Assembly: GCA_014155875.1 (NCBI GenBank)
Contig: JACEFZ010014636.1
Span: 1-64,000, forward strand
Direction of reading: 5' to 3'
Origin: Cepaea nemoralis
Lineage: Eukaryota > Mollusca > Gastropoda > Stylommatophora > Helicidae
DNA length: 64,000 bases
Made by a program: the position numbers and the translations under genes. The notes under the pieces were generated by a model, which searched no databases, was not told the origin of the DNA, and was given only the letters and a program-made list of their open reading frames with translations. Shown piece by piece: positions 40,159 through 50,663 of this stretch (positions within the stretch are counted from its first letter, which is position 1; each line of letters opens with the position of its first letter).

Positions 40159-40160
<2 letters not shown>

Positions 40161-40161
<1 letters not shown>

Positions 40162-40490
40162 TAGCTGACCCGGCCGGCTTCGCCCAGGCCCTGGCGGGGA
40201 TCTATCTATCTATCTATCTGTCTGTCTGACCCGGCCCGGCTTCGTCCAGCTCCTGGTGGGGAGCATCTCATTTAATTCATATAAGTAGTCATATAAGCTC
40301 CCGTTCCCGACTATCTGTCTGTCTGACCCGGCCCGGCTTCAGCCAGTCCCTGGTGGGGAGCATCTAATTTAATTCATATAAGTAGTCATATAAGTTCTCG
40401 TTCCCGACTATCAGTCTGGTCTGTCTATCTGTCTGCCTGCCCGTCCGTCTCTCCCTCCGTCTATCCCACCCTCTCTATCTATTGGGTCAA

Positions 40491-40535
<45 letters not shown>

Positions 40536-40818
40536 GCTATCTATAGTTTTTGATTTGATTTGATTTAGCCAGGGGACTTAACCTAAGATATAGCAATGCT
40601 ACAAAAAGTTATATCCCTTTATGTAATATTTCTTATTTTAAGTCATGTAATTACAAAATGAAATTTTAGTAAGTAAATAGAAGATTGCCCCCTAAGAAAC
40701 TATTACAGTTGGTTGCACTGGAATGAAAGGAAGACGTGTAGAAAATTTCATCTCAATCGGATGTACCATTATCGAACGCAGAAAATACATCCCCAACCAC
40801 ACACATACAGTCTCTTTT
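40161..40818 (-). mobile_element. Helitron-like element H2 with three 3'-end modules
   Basis: Minus-strand 3' end GGCCGGGTCAGCTAA followed by T. The GACCCGGCCCGGCTTC module occurs at about 40168, 40230 and 40326, separated by (TCTA/TCTG)n and a TTAATTCATATAAGTAGTCA block. The other end has AAATTTCATCTCAATCGGAT and merges with (TA)n. Confidence 0.7.
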
Positions 40819-40836
40819 ATATATATATATATATAT

Positions 40837-40918
<82 letters not shown>
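40818..40918. repeat. (TA)n array
   Basis: About 50 TA units with one CATACA interruption. Its right edge is the first base of a truncated RTE copy (GCTGATGATACAG). Confidence 0.95.
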
Positions 40919-41792
<874 letters not shown>

Positions 41793-44429
41793 CATTGGCA
41801 CCTTGCCGTCTTGACAGACGATAGTTTGTGCTTTAAAAAGGCCTAATAACTTTTAACTATGGCGGTAGCGAGTGTGACTGATAAGGCCAATTTGCGCTGT
41901 AAATGTCCGTTCACAGTGGGTGCATGTGAACACGTGGTCATTTCCACCATCATGCACCATCTTACGTCTCAAACGCTTGGTGTGTGACTTTTCTGCAATA
42001 ATTTTCTCCTTTGACTTTATTCCATTTCTGATATTTGCCCTCCATGCAACACGTTCAGCGGCGACTTGCTCCCAATGTGCATTATCAATGCCTGTATCAA
42101 TCATGTCCCGCTTACACACATCTTTGTATCGTAGTAGAGGCCGACCCTGAGATCTCTTACCCATCTGTAATTCACCAAAAAAGATATCCTTTGGTATTCT
42201 ACCATCATCCATCCTCCTAAGATGTCCTATCCATCTAAGTCTACGAAGACTGAGCATGGAATAAACTGTCACACAACCTGATCTTTCCAATACTTCAGTA
42301 TTTGTGATTTTGTCTTGCCACTTAATACCAAGTATTCTTCGCAGACACCGCATATGAAAGCTGTTTAAATTGTTCTCTTGGTGTGAGTAAGTTGTCCAGG
42401 TTTCACTGCCATAGAGAAGAGTACTAAGGACACAGGCTTGATAGACAAGGACTTTTGTTTTGGCAGTAAGCTTCCTGTTCTCCCAGACTCTTTTTCTTAA
42501 CCTGTTCATTGTTGTTGCTGCCTTACCAATCCGGATGTTGATTTCCTGATCTAGGGATAATTTGCTATTTACCACTGATCCTAGATATGTAAAATGGTCT
42601 ACTATCTCTAGTTCGGCGTCGTCAATAAAGATTGATGGTACCTCATGTGCACCTTGTGACATAATCTGTGTCTTCTTTTTGCTAATTGTTAAACCAAATT
42701 CAGAACAAACATTGGAGAATGCAGATAGTAGACATTGCAATTCTTCCTCAGAGTGGGTCGTAACTGCAGCATCATCTGCAAAAAGCAACTCTCTGATCAG
42801 TACCCTCCTAATTTTGGTCTTAGCCTTCAATCTCTGAGCATTGTAGAGGCCGCCATCTGAGCGTGAGTGAATGTATATACCACCATCCTGATCACGAAAT
42901 GCATATTTCAGTAGAAGTGAAAAGTATATTCCAAAGAGGGTGGGAGCTAGTACACAACCTTGCGTAACTCCACTCTTGATTTCAAATTCTTCAGAAGTTG
43001 CACCATCAAACTTGATTATACCCTTCATGCCTGTGTGGAACGATTCCACAATGGACAGAAGAGTTGGTGGGCAGCCAATCTTCTTTAGTGCCTTGAACAG
43101 ACCCTCACGACTGACCAAATCAAATGCCTTTGTGAGGTCGATGAAGGCAATAAACAGTGGTTGATTCTGTTCACGGCATTTTTCTTGCATTTGTCGCAAT
43201 GAGAATATCATATCAGTGGTAGACCGGTTCTGTCGAAAGCCACACTGTGATTCGGAGTAGACTTGATCTCCTAGGACTTGAAGTCTGCGCAGAACAATTC
43301 TGGCAAATACTTTTCCAACAATACACAGAAGTGAGATACCCCTATAGTTTTTGCAGTCGCTCCGATCGCCCTTGTTCTTGTACAGTGTTATGATGCTTGA
43401 ATCTTTGAAATCCTGTGGGACTTGTCCTTCACGCCAGCATAGCTCTATTAGCTGGTGGATCTGTATAGTGAGTGTGTCTTGCCCACTCCTGATAACCTCT
43501 ATTGGAATCCCATCCTTACCTGGAGCCTTGCCAGATGCAAGTTCATTTATAGCACACTTAACTTCTGTTATGGTGGGAAGTGTGTCCAGGTGGTCAAGAG
43601 TTGGTAGAGCCTCTATGGCGTTGAGGGCATCATCCGCTAGTTTGGTCTCACTTGAGTAAAGCTCCAAATAGTGCTCTACCCATCTGTCCATCTGCTGTTT
43701 CTTATCAGTGATGACTTCTCCAGTCAAGGTTTTCAATGGTGCACTTCTTTTGATCACTGGACCACAAGCTTTCTTTATTCCTTCATACATGCTTCTTATG
43801 TCTCCCTTATCACTTGCGATTTGAATGGACTCACATAACTTGATCCAATAATCATTTGCACACTGCCTGGCAGCCTTTTGCACATCCTTCCTAGCTTGCC
43901 TTAGCTCACTCAAAGTGTTACGCGTTGGTCTTTCCTTGTTTCTTAAGAGAGCTTTCTTCTTCTTATCAATCAGGGGCTGCAGAGTCTCGCTGTTGGCCGC
44001 AAACCAGTCCTGCCTCTTATGATCCACAGTGCCGTAAACCCCTACGGCAGTTTTATAAAGAGTTTCCTTAATTTGACCCCACTTTTCATTTACTGTACAA
44101 TTTTCTGGTGTATCAGTGAAAGCATCTTCAAGTTGCTGTTGAAACTGAAAGCACTTTTCAGGATCATGAGTGTTAATAATATTAATCCTGTGGCTAGATT
44201 TGTGTTTAGCTGTGTAGATTCTCTTTGGTCTCAGTCTAACCCTTGCAACAACCAAAGAATGATCCGTATCACAGTCAGCACTGTGGTAACTACGAGTCAA
44301 TGATATATGGTTCAGATGTTGTCTCCGTGTGATGATGAAGTCCAGCTGGTGCCAATGGCCGGATCTTGGATGTTTCCATGTGACCTTATGCATCTCTTTT
44401 GTTTTAAAAAAAGAGTTTGTATATATCAC
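41793..44429 (-). mobile_element. Zinc-finger LINE (APE-RT-C2H2), 5' truncated
   Basis: Best-preserved member of its family: an open 858-codon frame and a 60-bp 3' UTR ending AAGACGGCAAGGTGCCAATG. The 5' end stops inside the endonuclease at about 44429. Related copies: 31141-32933 and 38809-39430 (internally deleted), 44944-45235 (diverged) and 52761-53998 (a sister family). Confidence 0.85.
41853..44429 (-). CDS. RTE/CFDP2-like reverse transcriptase with C-terminal zinc finger
   Basis: 858 residues, one uninterrupted frame. Residues 1-75 are the end of an endonuclease domain with the last catalytic His (CDTDHSLVVARV, 53-64). Residues 296-600 are RT: SGKAPGKDGIPIEV, NYRGISLLCIVGKVFARIVL, the palm Asp in FIDLTKAFDLVSREG (429-443), SGVTQGCVLAPTLFGIYFSL and FADD at 550-553. 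Residues 640-790 are the conserved LLYGSETW and WIGHLRRMDDGRIPKDIFFG thumb/linker. The end holds a C2H2-type finger (CTHC-X12-HTRYRH, about 836-857). The ATG at 44429 is only the first Met of a truncated frame, so no active protein is expected. Clade assignment (RTE-like) is by resemblance. Confidence 0.85.
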   Translation of the reverse strand: MIYTNSFFKTKEMHKVTWKHPRSGHWHQLDFIITRRQHLNHISLTRSYHSADCDTDHSLVVARVRLRPKRIYTAKHKSSHRINIINTHDPEKCFQFQQQLEDAFTDTPENCTVNEKWGQIKETLYKTAVGVYGTVDHKRQDWFAANSETLQPLIDKKKKALLRNKERPTRNTLSELRQARKDVQKAARQCANDYWIKLCESIQIASDKGDIRSMYEGIKKACGPVIKRSAPLKTLTGEVITDKKQQMDRWVEHYLELYSSETKLADDALNAIEALPTLDHLDTLPTITEVKCAINELASGKAPGKDGIPIEVIRSGQDTLTIQIHQLIELCWREGQVPQDFKDSSIITLYKNKGDRSDCKNYRGISLLCIVGKVFARIVLRRLQVLGDQVYSESQCGFRQNRSTTDMIFSLRQMQEKCREQNQPLFIAFIDLTKAFDLVSREGLFKALKKIGCPPTLLSIVESFHTGMKGIIKFDGATSEEFEIKSGVTQGCVLAPTLFGIYFSLLLKYAFRDQDGGIYIHSRSDGGLYNAQRLKAKTKIRRVLIRELLFADDAAVTTHSEEELQCLLSAFSNVCSEFGLTISKKKTQIMSQGAHEVPSIFIDDAELEIVDHFTYLGSVVNSKLSLDQEINIRIGKAATTMNRLRKRVWENRKLTAKTKVLVYQACVLSTLLYGSETWTTYSHQENNLNSFHMRCLRRILGIKWQDKITNTEVLERSGCVTVYSMLSLRRLRWIGHLRRMDDGRIPKDIFFGELQMGKRSQGRPLLRYKDVCKRDMIDTGIDNAHWEQVAAERVAWRANIRNGIKSKEKIIAEKSHTKRLRRKMVHDGGNDHVFTCTHCERTFTAQIGLISHTRYRHS

Positions 44430-44554
44430 TTTATATATATATATATAGAATGTTTGTTTGTTTGTCTTTTATGCGTTCCGAACTGCCCATTTGATTGAGA
44501 TGAAATTTTGTACAGATGTTCTCACTCTCGCGGATCCAACTGACATAGTTAGTT

Positions 44555-44912
44555 TCTTCTTCTTTGCGTTCATCTGGAGTGTTTTTTCAGATGTGATTCT
44601 GGTGTGTCTCATTATGCACCCTTGGGTCGAAACCCTTAGGCCAACACATCTGACTTTTAGCGTGCAATTTTGACCAGGTTAGCATTCCTGGGAGACTCTC
44701 AATTTTGTGGTGCCATCTGCACCCCAGCTGGTCAAGTTGGAAGAGTCGAAGACTTCACGGTCATCCCTCAAAGGAAGGCAGGGACAGTCGATAGCATTTT
44801 CCGCCATCAAGGGTGGTTTCCATAATTGCAGAGCCGACACATAGCGCCCTGGTACTGGGCTCACCGAGGGAATCGTCATTAATTCCTCACTTCAATATAT
44901 TGGGCATTTCGT
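44555..44912 (-). mobile_element. 3' UTR fragment of the I-like element
   Basis: Minus-strand match to 13530-13940: complements of GTACCAGAGCGCTGTGTG, CTGCCTTCCCTTGA, GTGTTGGCCTAAGG-type tail and a short (GAA)n. About 350 bp, moderately diverged. Confidence 0.75.
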
Positions 44913-44943
44913 ATATATTGTACGTAAATATTGTATGTATAAG

Positions 44944-45235
44944 TGTGGCACCTTGCAATCTTGACAGACTAAAGTATGTGAGTTGGAATGTGGCCAATAT
45001 TCCATCACAATGCCTGGGCAGAGCTTCAGAGAATCATGCGGCGCCCAAACGACACGACCTCTCTCTCGGCCTAGTCTTATGTATTCCAGAGGAATGGGTA
45101 ACCAATACGTCTGGCACAAGGTAGGCTGCAGACGCTGGCGGCACAGCGTCGAATCCTCCGAGACCTCGCTACCACGAGCAGGTGGCGAGTGATGGCCAGA
45201 CCCTGACACCCACAGGACCCGGCTTAGAGGCGTTC
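44944..45235 (-). mobile_element. Diverged short LINE derivative (5' UTR joined to 3' end)
   Basis: GGCACCTTGCAATCTTGACA is the complement of the zinc-finger LINE 3' end. It is followed directly by blocks that align with that family's 5' UTR (ACCTCTCTCTCGGCCTAGTC, CCAGAGGAATGGGTAACC, GTCTGGCACAAGGTAGGCTG). Same architecture as 38809-39430 in a more diverged subfamily. Confidence 0.6.
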
Positions 45236-45774
45236 AGCCAAGTCCCATAGGTGAGGGCCTCGTACGAGACTGGACCATAGGGGCGCGCACTACTATCAAT
45301 CACAAGTGTCCGGACCTGTGTAAAGCGTGCACTATCGTCAGACTCTCCACCTGACTTTCAGCGACCCGCAGTAATAGGCCCGCCAGAGCTACCACAGGAG
45401 ACATTACTTGTATATTGCGAGCAATGTCTCCCATCCTTCCACGATGGACTGAATAAGTAAAGAAATGATAAAAGTAGTGGTATGTATAGAGATAGTACAA
45501 TAGAACAGCGGTAAAGTTGCTATGTACCAGTTATTGTAGAGACATGTTTCACATTTTGTTCTGAGAAAATTGTAGCCACCCGACTTTCGGGACGGATTAC
45601 TTCCAGTTGAAGAGATTGGCTGCTAAAATGGTCTTTTAACTGATTCAGGGCCAAACAACAAGTGGGTTTGACCCAAGCAGAAACTGATGGCAGAAAATGG
45701 GAAGTAGGGGTGTGTCACAATAATGCTCTAAAAATTGTTAAAATGGTAGCAAATATATTGTATTATATATCAAA

Positions 45775-46763
45775 CTAGCTGACCCGGCCCGGCTTCGCCC
45801 AGGCCCTGGAGGGGATCTATCTATCTATCAGTCTGTCTGTCTGTCTGTCTGGCTGACCCGGCCCGGCTTCACCCAGTCCCTGGTGGGGAGCATCTCATTT
45901 AATTCATATACGTAGTCATATAAGCTCTCCCATTCCCGACTATCTGTTTGTCTGTCTATCTGTCTGTCTGTCCCGGCCCCACCCAGTCCCTGGTGGGGAG
46001 AATCTCATTTAATTCATATACGTAGTCATATAAGCTCTCCCGTTCCCGACTGTCTGTCTGTCTATCTGTCTGTCTGTCTGACCCGGCCCGGCTTCACCCA
46101 GTCCCTGGTGGGGAGCATGTCATTTAATTCATATAAGTAGTCAAATAAGCTTCCGTTCCCGACTATCTGTCTGTCTGTCTATCTATCTGACCCGGCGTGG
46201 TGTCGCCCAGCTCCTGGCGCACAGTAACTTAAAAGAATGTCCTTCCACACACCATTCATTATTTTTAATGAAAACTGTTTTTAATCACCGACATGACAGT
46301 TGATAAGTTCTTTAAGCAGAAAAAGATGGGTTACAATATTATGCATTATTTTTATGAAAACTTTGAAAATGCCTTAAAGATTATATCATTATTTATTATA
46401 ACTCATATGCCTGAAAATAACTATAGACAAAGAGTTTAACAATAGTGCAAGTAAGTCCAACAATATGATTATAAAGTATATAAAAATGTTATTAAAAGTT
46501 ATGCCCCTTGAAATAACTTATCTAGAGTGAAGTCCCCCTGCTATATAGAGATTATATAATGAAAAATGAAAAAGTAAATGTTATTAAATAAGTAGAAGAT
46601 TTTACACTAAGAAACTATAGGATGCATCGGTTGCATAGGAATGAAAGGAAGACGTGTAGACAATTTCATCTCAATCAGATGTACCGTTATCGAACGCATC
46701 CAATACACACAAACAAAGTCAGATACACTCTGTTTTATAGATATAGATCTATCTATCTATCTA

Positions 46764-46860
<97 letters not shown>

Positions 46861-47190
46861 GTGGAGCATCTCATTTAATTCATCGTCAATCAACTCATTT
46901 AATCTATAGCCAGGGGACGTAACTTAAGATATAACAATGGTACTAAAAGTTATATCCCTTTTTGTCATATATTTTTATATTTTCTTATGTTCAGTCATGT
47001 AATTACAAAATTAAATTTTAGGAAGGTAATAGCTGATAGCTGATAGATAAAACTATCACAGTTGGTTGCACAGGAATGAAAGGAAAACGTGTAGAGAATT
47101 TCATCTCAATCGGTTGGACCGTTCGCGAACGCATAAAGGACGGACATACATACATACATACATACACACAAAGATTTTTATATATATAGA
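45775..47190 (-). mobile_element. Helitron H3, 1416 bp, exact borders
   Basis: On the minus strand it starts TCTATATATATAAAAATC and ends GGCCCGGCTTCGCCC-complement ... CCGGGTCAGCTAG. The host sequence (ATATCAAATTAAAG in the related MITE at 34184) is split between A and T with no target duplication, the Helitron hallmark. A 6-bp hairpin (GCCTGG, loop GCGAAG, CCGGGC with one G-T pair) lies 8 nt before the CTAG end. Five 3'-end modules are arrayed at 45778-46210. Contains a (TCTA)n(TCTG)n array at 46743-46860. No Rep/helicase gene, so non-autonomous. Confidence 0.85.
46743..46860. repeat. (TCTA)n/(TCTG)n microsatellite inside Helitron H3
   Basis: About 29 tetranucleotide units. Frames through it give repetitive Y-L-S-I peptides and are not genes. 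Confidence 0.95.
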
Positions 47191-48019
47191 TTAAAGACGA
47201 TTGCACAAGGAAAACGTTGGTATTACTACTATTACTATAGGTTAGAAATAATAATATTAGCAGATGTTGTTAAAAAAAATGAAGACAGGGGTGACAAGTA
47301 CTTTAAATTTCCACTTACCAAGGCGCTACATCTAAATCGCTGATGATAATCTAATGAAATTTACTGAATAATGATAAATACACCACTTTTATTCACGAAT
47401 ATCACTAGAATTGCTCCATAACACCAATAAAACACAATTAAAACATATTTTGAAGCTCATCATTGTCACACAAAATGGAAAATGTCAGGAAAACACGAGG
47501 CAGGTGTTGACCGTGTTCTATTGAGAAACAATACGTACACTATTTTTTATTTAGTTATAATAATTATTTTTAAAAATTTAATTATTTAAACATTCTTCAG
47601 CCTATTTGTGATAAGCAAAGTAAACTTAGGGGCAAAAGTGAGACCCATTAGAGCAACCCTAATTTGACATGTGCCATCATATGATGATGAACTGTCACTG
47701 TTAGTAGTGTTAGGTTTGTTTTCCATAATACTAAATAATTTAACCGAAAAACCACACTACTGCATGTGCTATCAGTTGTACAATGTTTTACAAATTCTAT
47801 TAAATCAGAATAACTAATTTTAAATTGTTTAACACGATTATTTGGCGTAAATCAACAAGTCGAGAACCATTGCATGTTGCATGATAAAAACAAACTTTCA
47901 TAAAGCTGACTCTGCTTAATCCACTATCACAAAGCTTAATCCACGTGTTTTGTTGAAGGCATATCTATTCTGTGTTTAATTTTTCAATTACCGAGCACTA
48001 AAAATTGCGGAAAATATTT

Positions 48020-49015
48020 CAACATTTCAAAGTGTGTATGATGAGAGAGATAAATATAAGGGTGAACATTTCAAAGTGTGAATGATAAGAGAGATAAATA
48101 TATGGGTGATCCTTTCAAACTGTATTAATGAGGGAGATAAATATATGGGACCAACATTTTAAAGTGTGCATGAGGGGAGACCAGTATATAAGTCAACATT
48201 TCAAAGTGTGCATGAGGGAAGATCATTATATGGGTCAACATTTCAAAGTGTACATGAGGGGAGATCATTATATGGGTCAACATTTCAAAGTGTGCATGAT
48301 GAGAGAGATAAATATATGGGTCAACGTTTCAAAGTGTGCATGATGAGAGAGGTCAATATATGGGTCAACATTTCAAAATATGCATGACGAGAGATCAATA
48401 TTTGGGTCAACATTTCAAAGTGTGCATGATAAGAGAGATAGATTTATGGGTGAACATTTCAAACTATATTAATGAGAGAGATAAATATATGGGACCAACA
48501 TTTTGAAGTGTGCATGAGGGGAGACCAATATATGAGTCAACGTTTCAAAGTGTGCATGAGGGGAGATCATTATATGGGTCAACATTTCAAAGTGTACATG
48601 AGGGGAGATCATTATAGGGTCAACATTTCAAAGTGTACATGAGGGGAGACCAGTATATGGGTTAACATTTGAAATTGTGCATGATGAGAAAGATAAATAT
48701 ATGGGTCAACGTTTGAAAGTGTGCATGATGAGAGAGATCAATATTTTGGTCAACATTTCAAAGTATGCATATGAGAGAGAGAAATATTTAGGTCAACATT
48801 TCAAAGTGTGTATGATGAGAGAGACCAGTATATGGGTCAACATTTGAAAGTGTGCATGATGAGAAAGATAAATATATGGGTCAACGTTTGAAAGTGTGCA
48901 TGATGAGAGAGATCAATATTTTGGTCAACATTTCAAAGTGTGTATGATGAGAGAGATCAATATATGGGTCAACATTTCAAAGTGTGCATGAGGAAAAGTC
49001 AGCATTGTCATCAAC
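48020..49015 (+). repeat. 43-44 bp minisatellite with higher-order structure
   Basis: About 23 units of AACATTTCAAAGTGTGCATG followed by ATGAGAGAGATAAATATATG-type or AGGGGAGATCATTATATG-type spacers. The mixed unit order at about 48115-48300 recurs at about 48465-48640, and 48660-48760 recurs at 48840-48945, indicating higher-order duplication. Frames across it are repeat-coded only. Confidence 0.9.
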
Positions 49016-49450
49016 ATTTCCAAGCATGCATGGTGAAGGCCTACTGTTTTGTGACCATGGCCCCTAAGAGAAGCAAAGAACAGTAAATTGTCACTAGCCA
49101 TGCAAGTTGCAAGAGTAAGGGAACTAAGGAGAATTTTCAGGTGACTGGCCACCTCATGCAATAGAAAACTTTATTTGCAAAATCCAACCAATCATGAACA
49201 AGTCTATAAAAGGACTGATGTGAGTTGGTTAAGGATCTATTCTCCGCTAGGAAATGAAAGGCAGAAGAAGAGGAAGATGGGTAAGGCAAAAATGAGGGTT
49301 GGAACATACCCAAGCATGCATGAACAGAGGACAGTATTTGTGGCCTGGACCTTTTTGATACTTTTCCGTGTTAAAATTTTTTTAATACACTGTTTATATC
49401 CCATATAACATAAATATAACTTGTAGAAAATTTGGAAATAACAATCCTTA
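49016..49450. other. Region without a recognised gene
   Basis: A 77-codon frame (49175-49408, plus) has no recognisable motif. No bounded repeat seen. Confidence 0.45.
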
Positions 49451-49452
49451 TA

Positions 49453-50501
49453 TTAGGGACGTTCATTTGAAACCCGTCCCAATAGCTTTATTACAAAAGC
49501 ATAAAAGAAACATTAACAGATGTGGTAGAATTAAACAAAGCATTCATTTTGAATGAATTATGCACCATGGGTTGGTCAGAAGAAGTCGCCTAGGCATTCA
49601 GGCAAACACCCCCATTGCTTAGGTAGGCGACAAATGCCGTCCACAAAAAAGGATTGTGGTTGCTTACTGAACCAAGTGTTTACCACGTTCATTATGTCTG
49701 CATCTGTGTGAAATCGTTGCCCTTTGAGAGCTATTTTTTAAGGTCCAAACAAATGAAAATCACATGGTGACAAAACAGGCCTAAATGCTGAATGTTGCAG
49801 AATTTCCTACTTCTTCCAAGCTAATGCTTCCTGCAAATCTTTGCATTATCATGCAACAAAATCACACCGCGAGAAAGCATGCCGGGTCATTTATTCTTGA
49901 TGGCTTTTTGCAGCTTGTCTAGTATTTTCCAAGTAGTTGGCAGAGTTGATGTTCACACCAGGTTCTTTAAAGTCGGCCAACAATAGCCCTTCATGGTCAA
50001 AACAATGTGCTCAGCATAACCTTACCAGCGGAAACCTGTAATTTGAATTTTTTGGCTGTTGGTGATCCAGCATGCTTCCATTGCATGCTCTCTCTTTTGC
50101 TGCTCGGCTCAAAGTGGTGACACCATGATTCATTGCCTGCCACTTTGCGGAAGAGAAATGCATCACCCTCCACTCTGTAACGCAGCAAGTGGTTCAAACA
50201 CCATTCCATATGTTCCTCTTCTTGGTGGTCGTACGCTGCCTGCATTCTTCGATGAATGTCCACTGGTAGACATCATTCAAATGAAAAAAACTGAATCACC
50301 ACTCTTTGAGCTTTGGACGAATTTTGGATCAACCCGGCCATTTTCTCAACAGTCAAAACAGAACCTATGCATCATTGGACATTAAGCACATGCTCTTTTA
50401 TTCATTGATCAGTACTTATCACATGACTATGACATGATCATGTTCAACATATGCAATTACGCGCGGTGCGACACGAACAGATTTAAAATGAACGCTCCTA
50501 A
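49453..50501 (-). mobile_element. mariner transposon remnant, 1049 bp
   Basis: TA at 49451-49452 and 50502-50503. Terminal repeats begin TTAGGGACGTTCATTTGAAA (left) and TTAGGAGCGTTCATTTTAAA (right, other strand). The minus strand encodes pieces of a mariner transposase. At about 1.05 kb it is shorter than a typical 1.3-kb mariner, so internal sequence is missing, mainly from the N-terminal half. Confidence 0.85.
49560..50263 (-). pseudogene. mariner transposase (degenerate)
   Basis: Minus-strand frame 50263-49997 reads KVAGNESWCHHFEPSSKRES and GSPTAKKFKLQVSAGKVMLS, matching the mariner block around the first catalytic Asp; here that position is Asn (GNESW for GDESW). Further on, WPGMLSRGVILLHDNAK holds the second catalytic Asp, and SPCDFHLFGP with the third Asp is visible in another frame near 49750, followed by a stop. 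Multiple frameshifts and stops: inactive. Confidence 0.85.
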
Positions 50502-50663
50502 TATATAAATATGTATATATGACTCCAGACCATCAGCAGGCTAATAGGTGCAAAAGATTACTATCATTAAAAGTAGGGATTTGAAATGTTAGAACGAGTG
50601 CAGATGGAAAATTAGAAAACATCTAACAAGAAATGGAAAGAGAGAAGATTAATATATTAGGAA

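Larger units (their letters stand above)
45640..48015. mobile_element. TTAA-target MITE B copy split by Helitron H3
   Basis: TTAA at 45636-45639, then CTGATTCAGGGCC and the family blocks GAAGTAGGGGTGTGTCACAA and AAAATGGTAGCAAATAT. After H3 (45775-47190) it resumes at TTAAAGACGATTGCACAAGG and matches 34190-34840 to about 48010. The right end is not found; a minisatellite starts there. Confidence 0.7.

Noticed and set aside
42562..43164. Plus-strand frames at 41.9-44.5 kb
   Set aside because: They are antisense shadows of the 858-codon minus-strand RT.
45778..46210. Reading the GACCCGGCCCGGCTTC modules as a CpG-island promoter
   Set aside because: They are the reiterated Helitron 3' ends and recur only with that element.
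46622..46922. Tyr-Leu-Ser-Ile repeat proteins near 46.7 kb
   Set aside because: Translations of the (TCTA)n/(TCTG)n array inside Helitron H3.
48020..49015. CRISPR-like array at 48-49 kb
   Set aside because: Units are contiguous 43-44 bp repeats without unique spacers, in a eukaryotic context: a minisatellite.
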